A stretch of DNA of 16,321 bases, taken from NCBI GenBank assembly GCA_011319805.1, contig SJRY01000118.1, forward strand, positions 1 to 16,321, read 5' to 3'. The notes below the pieces were generated by a model, which was not told where the DNA came from, made no database searches, and saw only the letters and a program-made list of their open reading frames with translations. Positions 1 to 7,203 of this stretch are shown piece by piece; positions within the stretch are counted from its first letter, which is position 1; every line of letters starts with the position of its first letter. The position numbers were made by a program, and so were the translations under genes. This DNA is from Macrocybe gigantea. Its lineage: Eukaryota > Basidiomycota > Agaricomycetes > Agaricales > Callistosporiaceae.

Positions 1-1347
1 GCAGTATCGGAATTCTTGGAGTTGCGCATGACACGCGGTACCCCAATGAGAGTAATGAGATCGAGAAGGAAGAGTCTCGGAGAATCTCGTAAGCCTGCCG
101 GGCAGTGATAATGCTACCATCGGCATTGAAATAGGGAACATCGAGCAGTTTCAAATAAGAAACGCTCGTCGGGATTGCGAGCTCAACAGTAGATCCTGCC
201 GGAGCACAGCGGAGAGCGGCCTCACGCAAATGCTGAGGTCTTTCGGAGAAGCCACCCTCGTCATCAAGCAAGAGAACGAGGGCGGAATGATCCTGGATAG
301 ATTCGCATTGAATCCAGGACTTACCAGTGGTCAATGCCCTATTAAGGGCATTAAGGAGAGCTCCGGCGGCAACAGAATCGTTGTCAGCCGGAAAAGAGTA
401 ACTGACCCGGACGTTACGACGGGACGGTCCGTGAGAGGTGGACTTCGCCTTCTTCTTAGGCAGTCCTGATGACTCCCCGGTTGCTTCCTTTTGCAAGGAA
501 CAATCTTCTCAGCAGGGAGGTGTGGAAATGTTTTTGCCAGAGCTACGATAGCTTCGGCGGGAGTATTGGCCGTTGGGCCAAGGCTTGCGCATAAGAGCGC
601 TTGCCGGAAGATGGCGAGTAGCCCTATTGACCGGGGGGCGTCCACGTCCAGGAGTCCGGGATCGAGATCGCGCGCGAGGGGGTGGAGGAGGGCGGTTAGG
701 GTTCCGAGCCGGCCTCGGAGGGGGAGCGCCCTGATTCGAACGAGAGTCCTCCGGTCGCACAGTAAAAGGAGAGTGGTGAGTGGCAGGGTCGGCAAAGCGG
801 GTCGACTTCCCGTGACTAGGAAGGTGCGCGTTCACAATACTCTGCAAGCGCGCACCGAGTTGATGCTGAGGTCCCTCCAATGTAGGGACGGAAAACATGT
901 TGACATCGCCAGCAGTGGCGACCAAGGCCGCAATACCCTCAGCGATGGCAAACTGGTAGCCCGCCGGAATGGAGACAGAGGCTTTGCCGACCTTAAGGAT
1001 CCAATCCTTGAGGGCAGCGAGGGACTCGGTAGCGGCCTTCGCTTCACCGTGAAGGAACCGATGCCCTTCTGGAAAGATCGCTATCCCGATAGAATTGTCA
1101 TTATAAGCTGCCTCAGTGGACAGCATCGACGGAGAGGGGGCACAGTGGGTTCGCAGACCCGCCAGTGTTAGAAGGGCCAGCGTCGTCGGTGTCCATAAGG
1201 CCATCGCCGCTTTGAAAAGGAGGCTCTTGTCTCCAGAGCGAGCTGGGGGTGGAGCAAGGATCGAGAAACCAGAGGAGGTCCGACCCGGGTGGGGATTAGC
1301 GGTGGAGGTCCACTGCTGCCGACAATGTTGAGCAGATCGTCGCTCAT
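1..1347 (-). pseudogene. LINE ORF1 (gag-like RNA-binding protein), copy Z, partial and frameshifted
   Basis: ORF1 proteins of this LINE type bind the element RNA and form the ribonucleoprotein. The start ATG at 1347-1345 is chosen because copy B has the same start (MSDD) at the same distance from the 5'UTR. The first 50 codons soon leave the frame seen in B. The correct frame resumes near 1150, where PSMLSTEAAYNDNS and FPEGHRFLHGEAKAATESLA match B, and it continues through a proline and arginine-rich stretch near 660-720. A 46-base stretch at about 565-610 that B lacks changes frame again. Below it lie APAEAIVALAKTFPHLPAEK-like sequence and a basic LPKKKAKS segment near 440-460. The zinc-knuckle end lies beyond the left edge. 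The copy cannot encode a functional ORF1. Confidence 0.8.
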
Positions 1348-1540
1348 CGAAAAACTCTAATAAATCGGTGATTTTCAGCCGATTTTCGCGATTTTAAAAA
1401 CGGGGAGTGCTCAAGGATATAGGTATCCGGATCTGTAACCTGATCAAAGATCGTCCCAAGTGTTGTCACCGTAGAATGAGGAGTGCAATTTGTGAGAGTT
1501 GTTTACAGTTGTTTACAAGTGGGGGTTGTGGAAAGAGAAG
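1348..1540 (-). promoter_or_regulatory. LINE 5'UTR, copy Z
   Basis: This 193-nt leader precedes the ORF1 start and matches copy B (11925-12117) in length and sequence. The outer 105 bases also occur at 5951-6055. LINEs of this kind usually carry an internal promoter here, but I see no specific motif that proves one. A 7-bp stem (AAATCGG at 1362-1368 with CCGATTT at 1379-1385) lies about 15 nt upstream of the start codon and is also present in B. Confidence 0.7.
1362..1385 (-). other. 5'UTR stem-loop next to ORF1 start, copy Z
   Basis: AAATCGG and CCGATTT form a 7-bp stem with a 10-nt loop. The same stem is at 11939-11963 in copy B, where the loop is one base longer and has changed sequence. 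Confidence 0.45.
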
Positions 1541-1613
1541 TGTGGCTCTCTCGTGCCCCGGCTCGAGCTAAAAACCCGAGCTCGTGCATACTCGCTTGCT
1601 TGAGCACCGTCCC

Positions 1614-1631
1614 CCAGCCCCAAGGGGCTGG
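1614..1631 (-). other. 3'UTR hairpin 1, copy A
   Basis: CCAGCCCC and GGGGCTGG form a perfect 8-bp stem closed by a 2-base turn. The equivalent in copy C (6963-6980) differs at two stem positions, and both still pair as G-U in the sense RNA. Confidence 0.6.
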
Positions 1632-1651
1632 TTGTGTCAATTCCATGTAAA

Positions 1652-1667
1652 AGGTCCAAAAGGACCT
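1652..1667 (-). other. 3'UTR hairpin 2, copy A
   Basis: AGGTCC and GGACCT form a 6-bp stem with a 4-nt loop. In copy C (6926-6941) the single stem change turns a G-C pair into G-U in the RNA, so pairing is kept. Confidence 0.55.
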
Positions 1668-4600
1668 ATAACGGATGCTATCGCAAAGTTTGCGGTTCGC
1701 ATAATGCTCGATCAGCGCTTCGCCGCTGGTCCTACTGCCTAAAGATTGCCTAGGTTGCCCCGGGCGATCTCCGCTACAGAGCGGCAGTCACCCGCCACCT
1801 GGATCCGGAATAAAAGCTCCTGCCGCCTTGTTGGATGCAAGGTACTTGATAAACCAGTGACGCACAAATGCGTTGAACTGGCGTTCAGTTGGCCTGTGCC
1901 AGTTGCGGCACTGAGTCATGGTGGACGGAGTCTTCCGGCCCTCGTCCGCAAGAGCATAAGTCACTCTCAACGAAATTAAACCGTGCCCGATACGCATTGA
2001 TCGGGGCGTGGCCGCATGCAAGTCGTGCGCAGCGAGCAAAAAGCTCATTCTCTGTCACTAACTTCATGAAGCCCGTTCTCTTCCGAGAGGGCCGTTCATA
2101 GGAATTTGGCTTTCCTGCTTCGTGAAAACGAAATGTGGAAGCACCAATGTATTTCTTGTTCCCAGAATTCTGGAACCAAGTGCTATGCATATCATCGTCA
2201 GCCTCCTTTCGAAGGCCATCGGTGGTATAGAGGGGACAAAGTCCCAGGGGAACCTCCAGGCTCCGGGCAAGCTCGTGAGCCTCGACTTGTATTGCCCACT
2301 TCCATTTGGAAGGGACGTGCCAGAATTCAATCCGGCGCTGCTCGGACTCAGAGAGCCAAGCTTCCAGTGATGCACAAAGTGCAATAGAATGCGACTGCAC
2401 AGAGTGGGGGTTGCAATCGATGATGTGATTAATTGCATTCATCGAATCTAAAAAGCACATGACAGAATTAACTCCATCTTGTGCGATAGCCTTTTGGATT
2501 GCCATTCGCAATCCAATGAGCTCAGCATCGTCGCTCGTTGATTTACCAACTGGCTGACGAATCTCAGAGACCAGCCTGCCCTCGCGATAAACACACGAAG
2601 CTGACACAGACTGCTTAAGTGGCACTTCTGCTTTCGCAGGCACGGAGCCATCACTACTCACATAAGAGCAATCATGCTGGATTGAACACTGGGAAAGTGT
2701 TTGATCCAGCGATGCGCGGTAAGCCTTGACCGAGTCCTCATCTCGGCCAAGTAACTTATGGATCTCAAAGCGACTGCCAAACTCATCGACAAGCCGCCTG
2801 CCTGGGTTATTTGCATCAGCAAAATAATCCGTGGTTAGAAAGAGTGGCGGTTTCAGATCCACCAAATCCTTGAGTGGGGACTTAAGCGCAGCATGCTGTC
2901 TGTCTGACAAAGAAGCGAGATTTCTCACTTTAGATGGGTCACCCCAACTGAGGTGGGCGTACTAATGGATCTGAGGGCATGCCTCAGATTGGAGTTAGCT
3001 AAGCGGGCAGACGAGCCGACTTTCAGTCTTTTAATGAACGCACCGATAGGTTCGACACAGGCCATTGTCTCAGCTGCACCCTCAGGAGTGGTGCGAAACT
3101 GTCCATTAATCCAAATGCATGCTTTGCACTGCATTTGGCGTAGTTGTTTCAACAGTGCGACATTACGCATGCCATTGAAGTTCCACAATAAACAGCTGTA
3201 CGTTGCGATGGGACGCGCGCACGACAAGTAGAGAATGCGTTTCTGTTGAGGGGATAAGCCCCGAACAGAATTGCCCAGCATTTGGAAGGCCCTGGCGGTA
3301 GTCAAGGCCTTCATAGCGTAGAATCGAACATGCTCCTTGAAAGAAAGGCATGTGTCCAAAAAGAAACCAAGGTATCGCCAGACATCCTTGGGTCGAAGCG
3401 GGGTGTTGCCCGTAAATGGAACAAAACCCAAGTCAATAGACGGATGAGGGTCCATACTATTGCGCGAAAAGTGCTGTAATTCAGTCTTGTTGTGTTCAAC
3501 AATAAGACCAAAGTCAGTGAAGAGGTTATGCACAGAGGCATAAGCCCTCTGCAGTTTCGGAACATTGTCCGATGTGGATTTGGACTGAGCGATGATCAGT
3601 CCGTCATCGACGAATGACATGATTACTGGCATATCACCAGCTTTCTGATAAAGTTTCAGTACCAGCACCAAGTAAAGTGCTGACAATACTGGGGAGAGTG
3701 CAGAGCCTTGACCAACTCCCACATCAGCATCGAACTCTGGAGAGATGGCACTACGCCAGGCATAAGAAGTTTTGCGCCCAACGAGGTATGATTCAAAGAA
3801 CTTTGACACCTGTCGTGCAAAGCCTCCGTGTTGAAGAATCTTCACCAACATACGATGGTTGAGTGAAGGAAAATACTGAGCGACATCGAAAGCGATGACA
3901 CTCGTTTTGAATCCCTTAGACCACCCCTGACAGATAATATGGGTGAGGAAGACCCCAGCATCCTCAGTTGAGTTCTGACGGATGCCGCCGAACTGCTTCG
4001 GATCGAAGACAGCAAATTTGGTCGCTTCGTACTGCATACGTCGCGCCAGCATCTTCTCGACGAGCTTGCCGAGGTATTCAAAAGCACAATCGGACGAAAG
4101 GCTTTCGGGGTATCGTATGCAGGTTTGCCAGGTTTCGGAATGATAACCGACAAACTCTGCTTGAAGTAAGAGGGCCAGTGCCCCAAATCTAGACATGCAT
4201 TTGCAATGTTCAAGATGAATGCAGCTATGTGAGGAAATTTCACCAGCTGTTTGATGTGGCTCCAAGACAGATGGTCTGGTCCTGGTGCCGATGTATTGCT
4301 ACAGGGCTCTAAGGACTCTCGGAGCTCGGTAGCAGAGAACGGGACCCAGTCCCGTACTGGATGCACTTCAAGATCGTTGAGGCGATCCAAATTAACTGTG
4401 CGATCAGATGTAGCATTATAAGACTTATCAAGCGCATTCCAAAGCGCTTCGATAGAATTACAAGGCTGTTCCTGGAACGAGATAGCTTCGTAATCAGGTA
4501 GGGGTCTCTGCTTTGTCCATGCAGCTAGATCCCATGGACGACGAGACTTTTCTGCAACCTCTCTGAGCCGTTGATCAAAGAAGGTGTGCTTAGCATCTTT

Positions 4601-4864
4601 GACAGCTCGCCACCAGATGCGATGATTACTTTCAGACCGGGTTTGTCTGAAAGTATCAAGAGTCTCAAAGCAGTGTTGGTTCCACCAACCCTTGCTCCGT
4701 TTTGAGAGCTTGCATTCCTTAGAATGGAGATTCCAAGCTCAATCAATGGCCTTTGGTAGTGTCGACAAGATGCTCTCGAGGTCGTTGTTAGTCTCGATAG
4801 GGACAATGTCCATTCTGAGAAGATCACCTGCAATATCGGATATAAACTCCGGCATGCTGTCCTT

Positions 4865-4878
4865 ACTTAACGCTCATC
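4865..4878. repeat. Target-site duplication of insertion D, left copy
   Basis: The 14 bases ACTTAACGCTCATC match 5019-5032 at 13 of 14 positions. Copy B has one uninterrupted stretch at the same place (about 8960-8980), which shows this is an insertion in A. Confidence 0.85.
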
Positions 4879-5018
4879 TTTTTTTTTTTTTTTTTTTTTT
4901 TTTAATTCAACAATTTATATAGCGGTGCACGGTGGCAGTCCGCTTGTAAATACACCAAGGTATCTACGATAAATACGACTAGTCCGAGAAAAAACAGACT
5001 GAAGGGAGCTACATGGAG
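4879..5018 (-). mobile_element. LINE insertion D, severely 5'-truncated
   Basis: This is a minus-strand LINE 3' end nested in copy A's ORF2: 25 T at 4879-4903 (the poly(A) tail) and 115 nt of 3'UTR (4904-5018). It aligns with the tail of copy C at 7065-7179. By hand count 18 of 115 positions differ, with only 3 of those in the last 52 nt, so D comes from a diverged subfamily with a conserved tail. It has the structure expected of target-primed reverse transcription that stopped early. Confidence 0.9.
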
Positions 5019-5032
5019 ACTTAACGTTCATC
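5019..5032. repeat. Target-site duplication of insertion D, right copy
   Basis: The 14 bases ACTTAACGTTCATC mirror 4865-4878 with a single C/T difference. They mark the 5' truncation point of D at 5018. Confidence 0.85.
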
Positions 5033-5840
5033 GCTGACGGATAGGTCTAGCAGAGGAACATCCAATACAAGTGACAATGGACATGGTCCGATGTCAGCTT
5101 GAGCGCATCAATCATGGGAGGATGGCAATCCCCACTATCAATGGGGATGAACATCAAGTCAATAACCGAGGGCCGAAGCTCGGGGTTATGTGAAATGAAT
5201 GTCAGCCCAGGGTTGCTAGGTTCCGACCATTCCAGACCGAGATCAAGAGCTGCATTACACAGCATCTCCCCTCGAGACCGCTGCGAATTATGAACCCTAT
5301 CCCAGAGTTCATAATGACAATTGAAATCCCCTCTGAGATAAACTAAGTTGGGGAAGTCGGGGCGCTCAGCACAATCATGCAAAAGACGAATTGCGCTAGC
5401 ATCTACATCAGAGTAGGCGTTAGCGAGAAAGAGTGGCTCGCCAGGAGTGGCGAAGCTGATAATCATAAGATCGCGGCTATCAACTAGGTCACGACGAAGG
5501 GATGGACGTAGGCGACGAAGCCTATTATGTACATAGGCCATGACTCGAGGAGGGTCCTCGAGAGATGATTGGCGAACGATGCAGGTCCAATCCGGATGAG
5601 TGGGACCTCCGATTACTGCCTCGCCCTCAACATTGTGGGCAGACGGGGCATGTCTTATGAGATTCCAAGCGGGCTCTTGGAAAAACAAAATATCATAATC
5701 CTCTCCAAGAGTAGAGAGGAGCATGTCCATATGTACATATTTTCTATTTACGTTCTGAGAGAAAATACGAAAAGAAGAGATCAATGAGTGTTCCCTTGAA
5801 CCGGGGACCACAGCCGAGGCTGTGCTATCTGAGGAGACGC

Positions 5841-5844
5841 TCAT
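5841..5844 (-). promoter_or_regulatory. ORF1/ORF2 stop-start overlap (ATGA), copy A
   Basis: The ORF1 stop TGA and the ORF2 start ATG overlap as ATGA. The same arrangement is at 9784-9787 in copy B. Overlaps of this kind are known in other LINEs to support translation of ORF2 by termination and reinitiation. Confidence 0.8.
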
Positions 5845-5953
5845 GATGCGTCGGCCTCTGCATTACGCTGCGGGGAGGCATTAGGATGATTGCTACCTGA
5901 TCGTTTGCGATCACGTACCAGCTTATAGTGTTCCTTGATCCACTCTGGATCAA
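5841..5953 (-). pseudogene. LINE ORF1 remnant, last 37 codons, copy A
   Basis: From DPEWIKEHYKLVRDRKR to the terminal NAEADAS and stop, this matches the C-terminus of copy B's ORF1 (9784-9896). Everything upstream in ORF1 is gone, and the sequence joins directly to the 5'UTR at a shared CAA (5951-5953). No ATG opens this remnant in frame. Confidence 0.85.
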
Positions 5954-6055
5954 CCTGATCAAAGATCGTCCCAAGTGTTGTCGCCGTAGAACGAGGAGTG
6001 CGATTTGCGAGAGTTGTTTACAGTTGTTTACAAGTGGGGGTTGTGGAAAGAGAAG
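5951..6055 (-). promoter_or_regulatory. LINE 5'UTR, outer 105 nt only, copy A
   Basis: This matches 12014-12117 of copy B and the outer 5'UTR of Z. The inner half of the leader, including the stem-loop before ORF1, was lost in the ORF1 deletion. Confidence 0.8.
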
Positions 6056-6057
6056 CG

Positions 6058-6804
6058 TGACGATGCTGAGCTTATTGGATTGCGAATGGCGATCCAAAAG
6101 GCTATCGCACAAGATGGAGTTAATTCTGTTGTGTGTTTTTTGGACTCGATGAATGCAATCAATCGCATCATCGATTGCAATCCTCACTCTGTGCAGTCGC
6201 ATTCTATTGCACTGTGCAGATCTTTGAAAGCTTGGCTCTCAGAAACTGAGCAGCGCCGGATTGATTTCTGGCACGTCCCTTCTAAATGGAAGTGGACAAT
6301 ACAAGTCGAAGCTCACGAGTTTGCTCGGAGCCTCGATGTTCCCTTGGGATTCGTCCCCTCTATACCACCGACGGCCTTCGAAAGGAGGCTGACGATAATA
6401 TGCATAGCACTTGGTTCCAGAATTCTGGGAACAAGAAATACATTGGTGCTTCCACCTTTCGTTTTCATGAGGCAGGAAGGCCAAATTCCTATGAACGCCC
6501 CTCTCGGAAGAGAATGGGCTTCATGAAGCTTGTGACAGAGAATGGACTTTATGCTCACTGCACATGACTTGCATGCGGCCACGCCCCGATCAATGCGTAT
6601 CGGGCACGGTTTAATTTCATGGAGAGCGACTTATGCTCTTGCGGACAAGGGCCGGAAGACTCCGTCCACGTCATGACTCAGTGCTGCAACTGGCACAGGC
6701 CAACTGAATGCCAGTTCGACGCATTTGTGCGTCATTGGTTTATCAAGTACCTCGCATCCAACAAGGCAGCGGGAGCTTTTATTCCGGATCCAGGTGGCAG
6801 GTGA
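6058..6804 (+). pseudogene. LINE ORF2 C-terminus (RNase H and zinc finger), copy C
   Basis: Residues from DDAELIGLRMAIQKAIAQ onward match the RNase H and tail of copy A's ORF2. The E in AELIG and the D in FLDSMNA are present, and the first D lies upstream and is absent. The last motif, EAHEFA, has H where RNase H proteins usually have D, as in copy A (EAHELA). One base is missing near 6350 (after DVPLG) relative to A. A TGA at 6565-6567 replaces the CGA found in A. Beyond it the frame is open through the CSCG...H...C finger (about 6630-6690) to the conserved stop at 6802-6804. This fragment is non-functional. Confidence 0.85.
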
Positions 6805-6925
6805 CTGCCGCTCTGTAGCGGAGATTGCCCGGGGCAACCCAGGCAATCTTAAAGCAGTAGGACCAGCGACCGAAGTGCTGATCGAGCACTATGCGAACCG
6901 CAAACTTCGTGACAGCATCCATTAT

Positions 6926-6941
6926 AGGTCCGTTTGGACTT
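6926..6941 (+). other. 3'UTR hairpin 2, copy C
   Basis: AGGTCC and GGACTT pair with a 4-nt loop GTTT and one G-U. This is the counterpart of 1652-1667 in copy A. Confidence 0.5.
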
Positions 6942-6962
6942 TTTATGTGGAATTGACCACAA

Positions 6963-6980
6963 CCGGCCCTTAGGGGCTGG
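6963..6980 (+). other. 3'UTR hairpin 1, copy C
   Basis: CCGGCCCT and GGGGCTGG pair over 8 positions in RNA, two of them as G-U. This is the counterpart of 1614-1631 in copy A. Confidence 0.55.
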
Positions 6981-7179
6981 GGGACGGTGCTCAAGCAAGT
7001 GAGTATGCATGAGCTCGGGTCTTTTAGCTCGAGCACGGGCACGAGAGAGCAGGGCATTGTAGCCCTCCATGTACTCTCCTTCAGTCTGGTTTGGATCGGA
7101 CTCATCGTATTTATAGTAGGTACCGGTGTGTATTTACAAGCGGACTGCCATCGTGCACTGCTATATAAATTGTTGATTT

Positions 7180-7203
7180 AAAAAAAAAAAAAAAAAAAAA
7201 AAA
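7180..7203 (+). repeat. Poly(A) tail of LINE copy C
   Basis: Twenty-four uninterrupted A follow the 3'UTR end. The next bases, TCCAAATGC, continue copy B's ORF2 on the other strand, which fixes the 3' insertion point of C. Confidence 0.9.

Larger units (their letters stand above)
1..1540 (-). mobile_element. LINE copy Z, 5' part (continues past left edge)
   Basis: This is the 5' end of a non-LTR retrotransposon read on the minus strand: 5'UTR at 1348-1540 and ORF1 from 1347 to the edge. It aligns base for base with copy B (10282-12117), apart from scattered substitutions, indels and the LTR inserted in B. Its 5' terminus abuts the 3'UTR of copy A at about 1540-1545, so Z probably inserted into A. 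Its ORF2, 3'UTR and poly(A) should lie to the left of the window. Confidence 0.85.
1545..1787 (-). other. LINE 3'UTR, copy A (truncated by Z)
   Basis: This follows the ORF2 stop and aligns with 6805-7050 of copy C in reverse orientation. About 130 nt of 3'UTR plus poly(A) are missing, and they should lie beyond Z. It holds two clear hairpins, listed separately, and an odd pair of self-complementary motifs near 1561-1584 (GCTCGAGC and CGAGCTCG). Confidence 0.8.
1788..5844 (-). pseudogene. LINE ORF2 polyprotein (endonuclease, RT, RNase H), copy A, broken
   Basis: ORF2 carries out target-primed reverse transcription. The start ATG (5844-5842) lies inside the ORF1 stop, and the stop TGA (1790-1788) is shared with copy C. 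Domains in order are: AP-type endonuclease at 5844-5047; linker; reverse transcriptase at roughly 4450-3080, with motif A AFDVAQYFPSLNH, motif B GQGSALSPVL and an intact FVDD (3614-3603); RNase H at about 2670-2250, with D in SSDGSV, E in DDAELIG and D in FLDSMNA; and a C-terminal CxC-x8-H-x4-C finger near 1960-1900. Against copies B and C the breaks are a missing base near 5080 just after SDH, insertion D at 4879-5018, a missing base near 4074, a frame change near 2925 and two missing bases near 1920 inside the finger. Without D and its duplication it is about 3.9 kb, or about 1300 codons. Confidence 0.9.
1545..6055 (-). mobile_element. LINE copy A, nearly full length but with ORF1 deleted
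   Basis: Reading leftward on the minus strand, this copy contains a shortened 5'UTR (6055-5951), the last 37 codons of ORF1, the whole of ORF2 (5844-1788) and the first part of the 3'UTR (1787-1545). Its right end stops at the same family 5' terminus seen in Z and B and abuts the plus-strand copy C in the RNase H region, so A appears inserted into C. Its left end is interrupted by Z. ORF2 carries the nested insertion D. Confidence 0.85.
6805..7179 (+). other. LINE 3'UTR, complete, copy C
   Basis: These 375 nt run from the ORF2 stop to the poly(A) and give the only complete 3'UTR in the window. It contains hairpin 2 (6926-6941), hairpin 1 (6963-6980) and a terminal block (7128-7179) that is nearly identical in the diverged insertion D. 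Confidence 0.8.
6058..7203 (+). mobile_element. LINE copy C, 3' end
   Basis: This is the plus-strand 3' portion of a LINE: the C-terminal part of ORF2 (6058-6804), 3'UTR (6805-7179) and 24 A (7180-7203). On the left it begins abruptly at the E motif of RNase H, exactly where the 5' terminus of copy A abuts. On the right the poly(A) is followed directly by copy B's RT coding sequence, so C inserted into B. Whether C once had its own 5' part, now lying left of the window, cannot be seen. Confidence 0.87.

Noticed and set aside
230..1331. Plus-strand open frames across the ORF1 region of copy Z (and the similar ones at 10126-11269)
   Set aside because: They are antisense to ORF1, match no family I recognise, and shift with the indels of the real gene. 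GC-rich coding DNA commonly leaves such open antisense frames.
4879..4903. T run as a transcription terminator
   Set aside because: It is the complement of a LINE poly(A) tail, shown by the adjoining 3'UTR and the flanking duplication.
5951..5960. The ORF1 deletion in copy A as a splicing product
   Set aside because: The leader has AG/GT near the junction, but joining it to the nearest ORF1 AG does not give the observed sequence. The junction sits at a shared CAA without GT-AG ends.
5841..7203. A and C as a single LINE inverted by twin priming
   Set aside because: The inverted part would have to stop near the RNase H point where C begins, but A continues through RNase H and into the 3'UTR. 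Separate nested insertions explain the duplicated content.
7178..7203. Run of phenylalanines at the end of the RT frame in copy B
   Set aside because: It is just the antisense reading of copy C's poly(A), not part of the protein.
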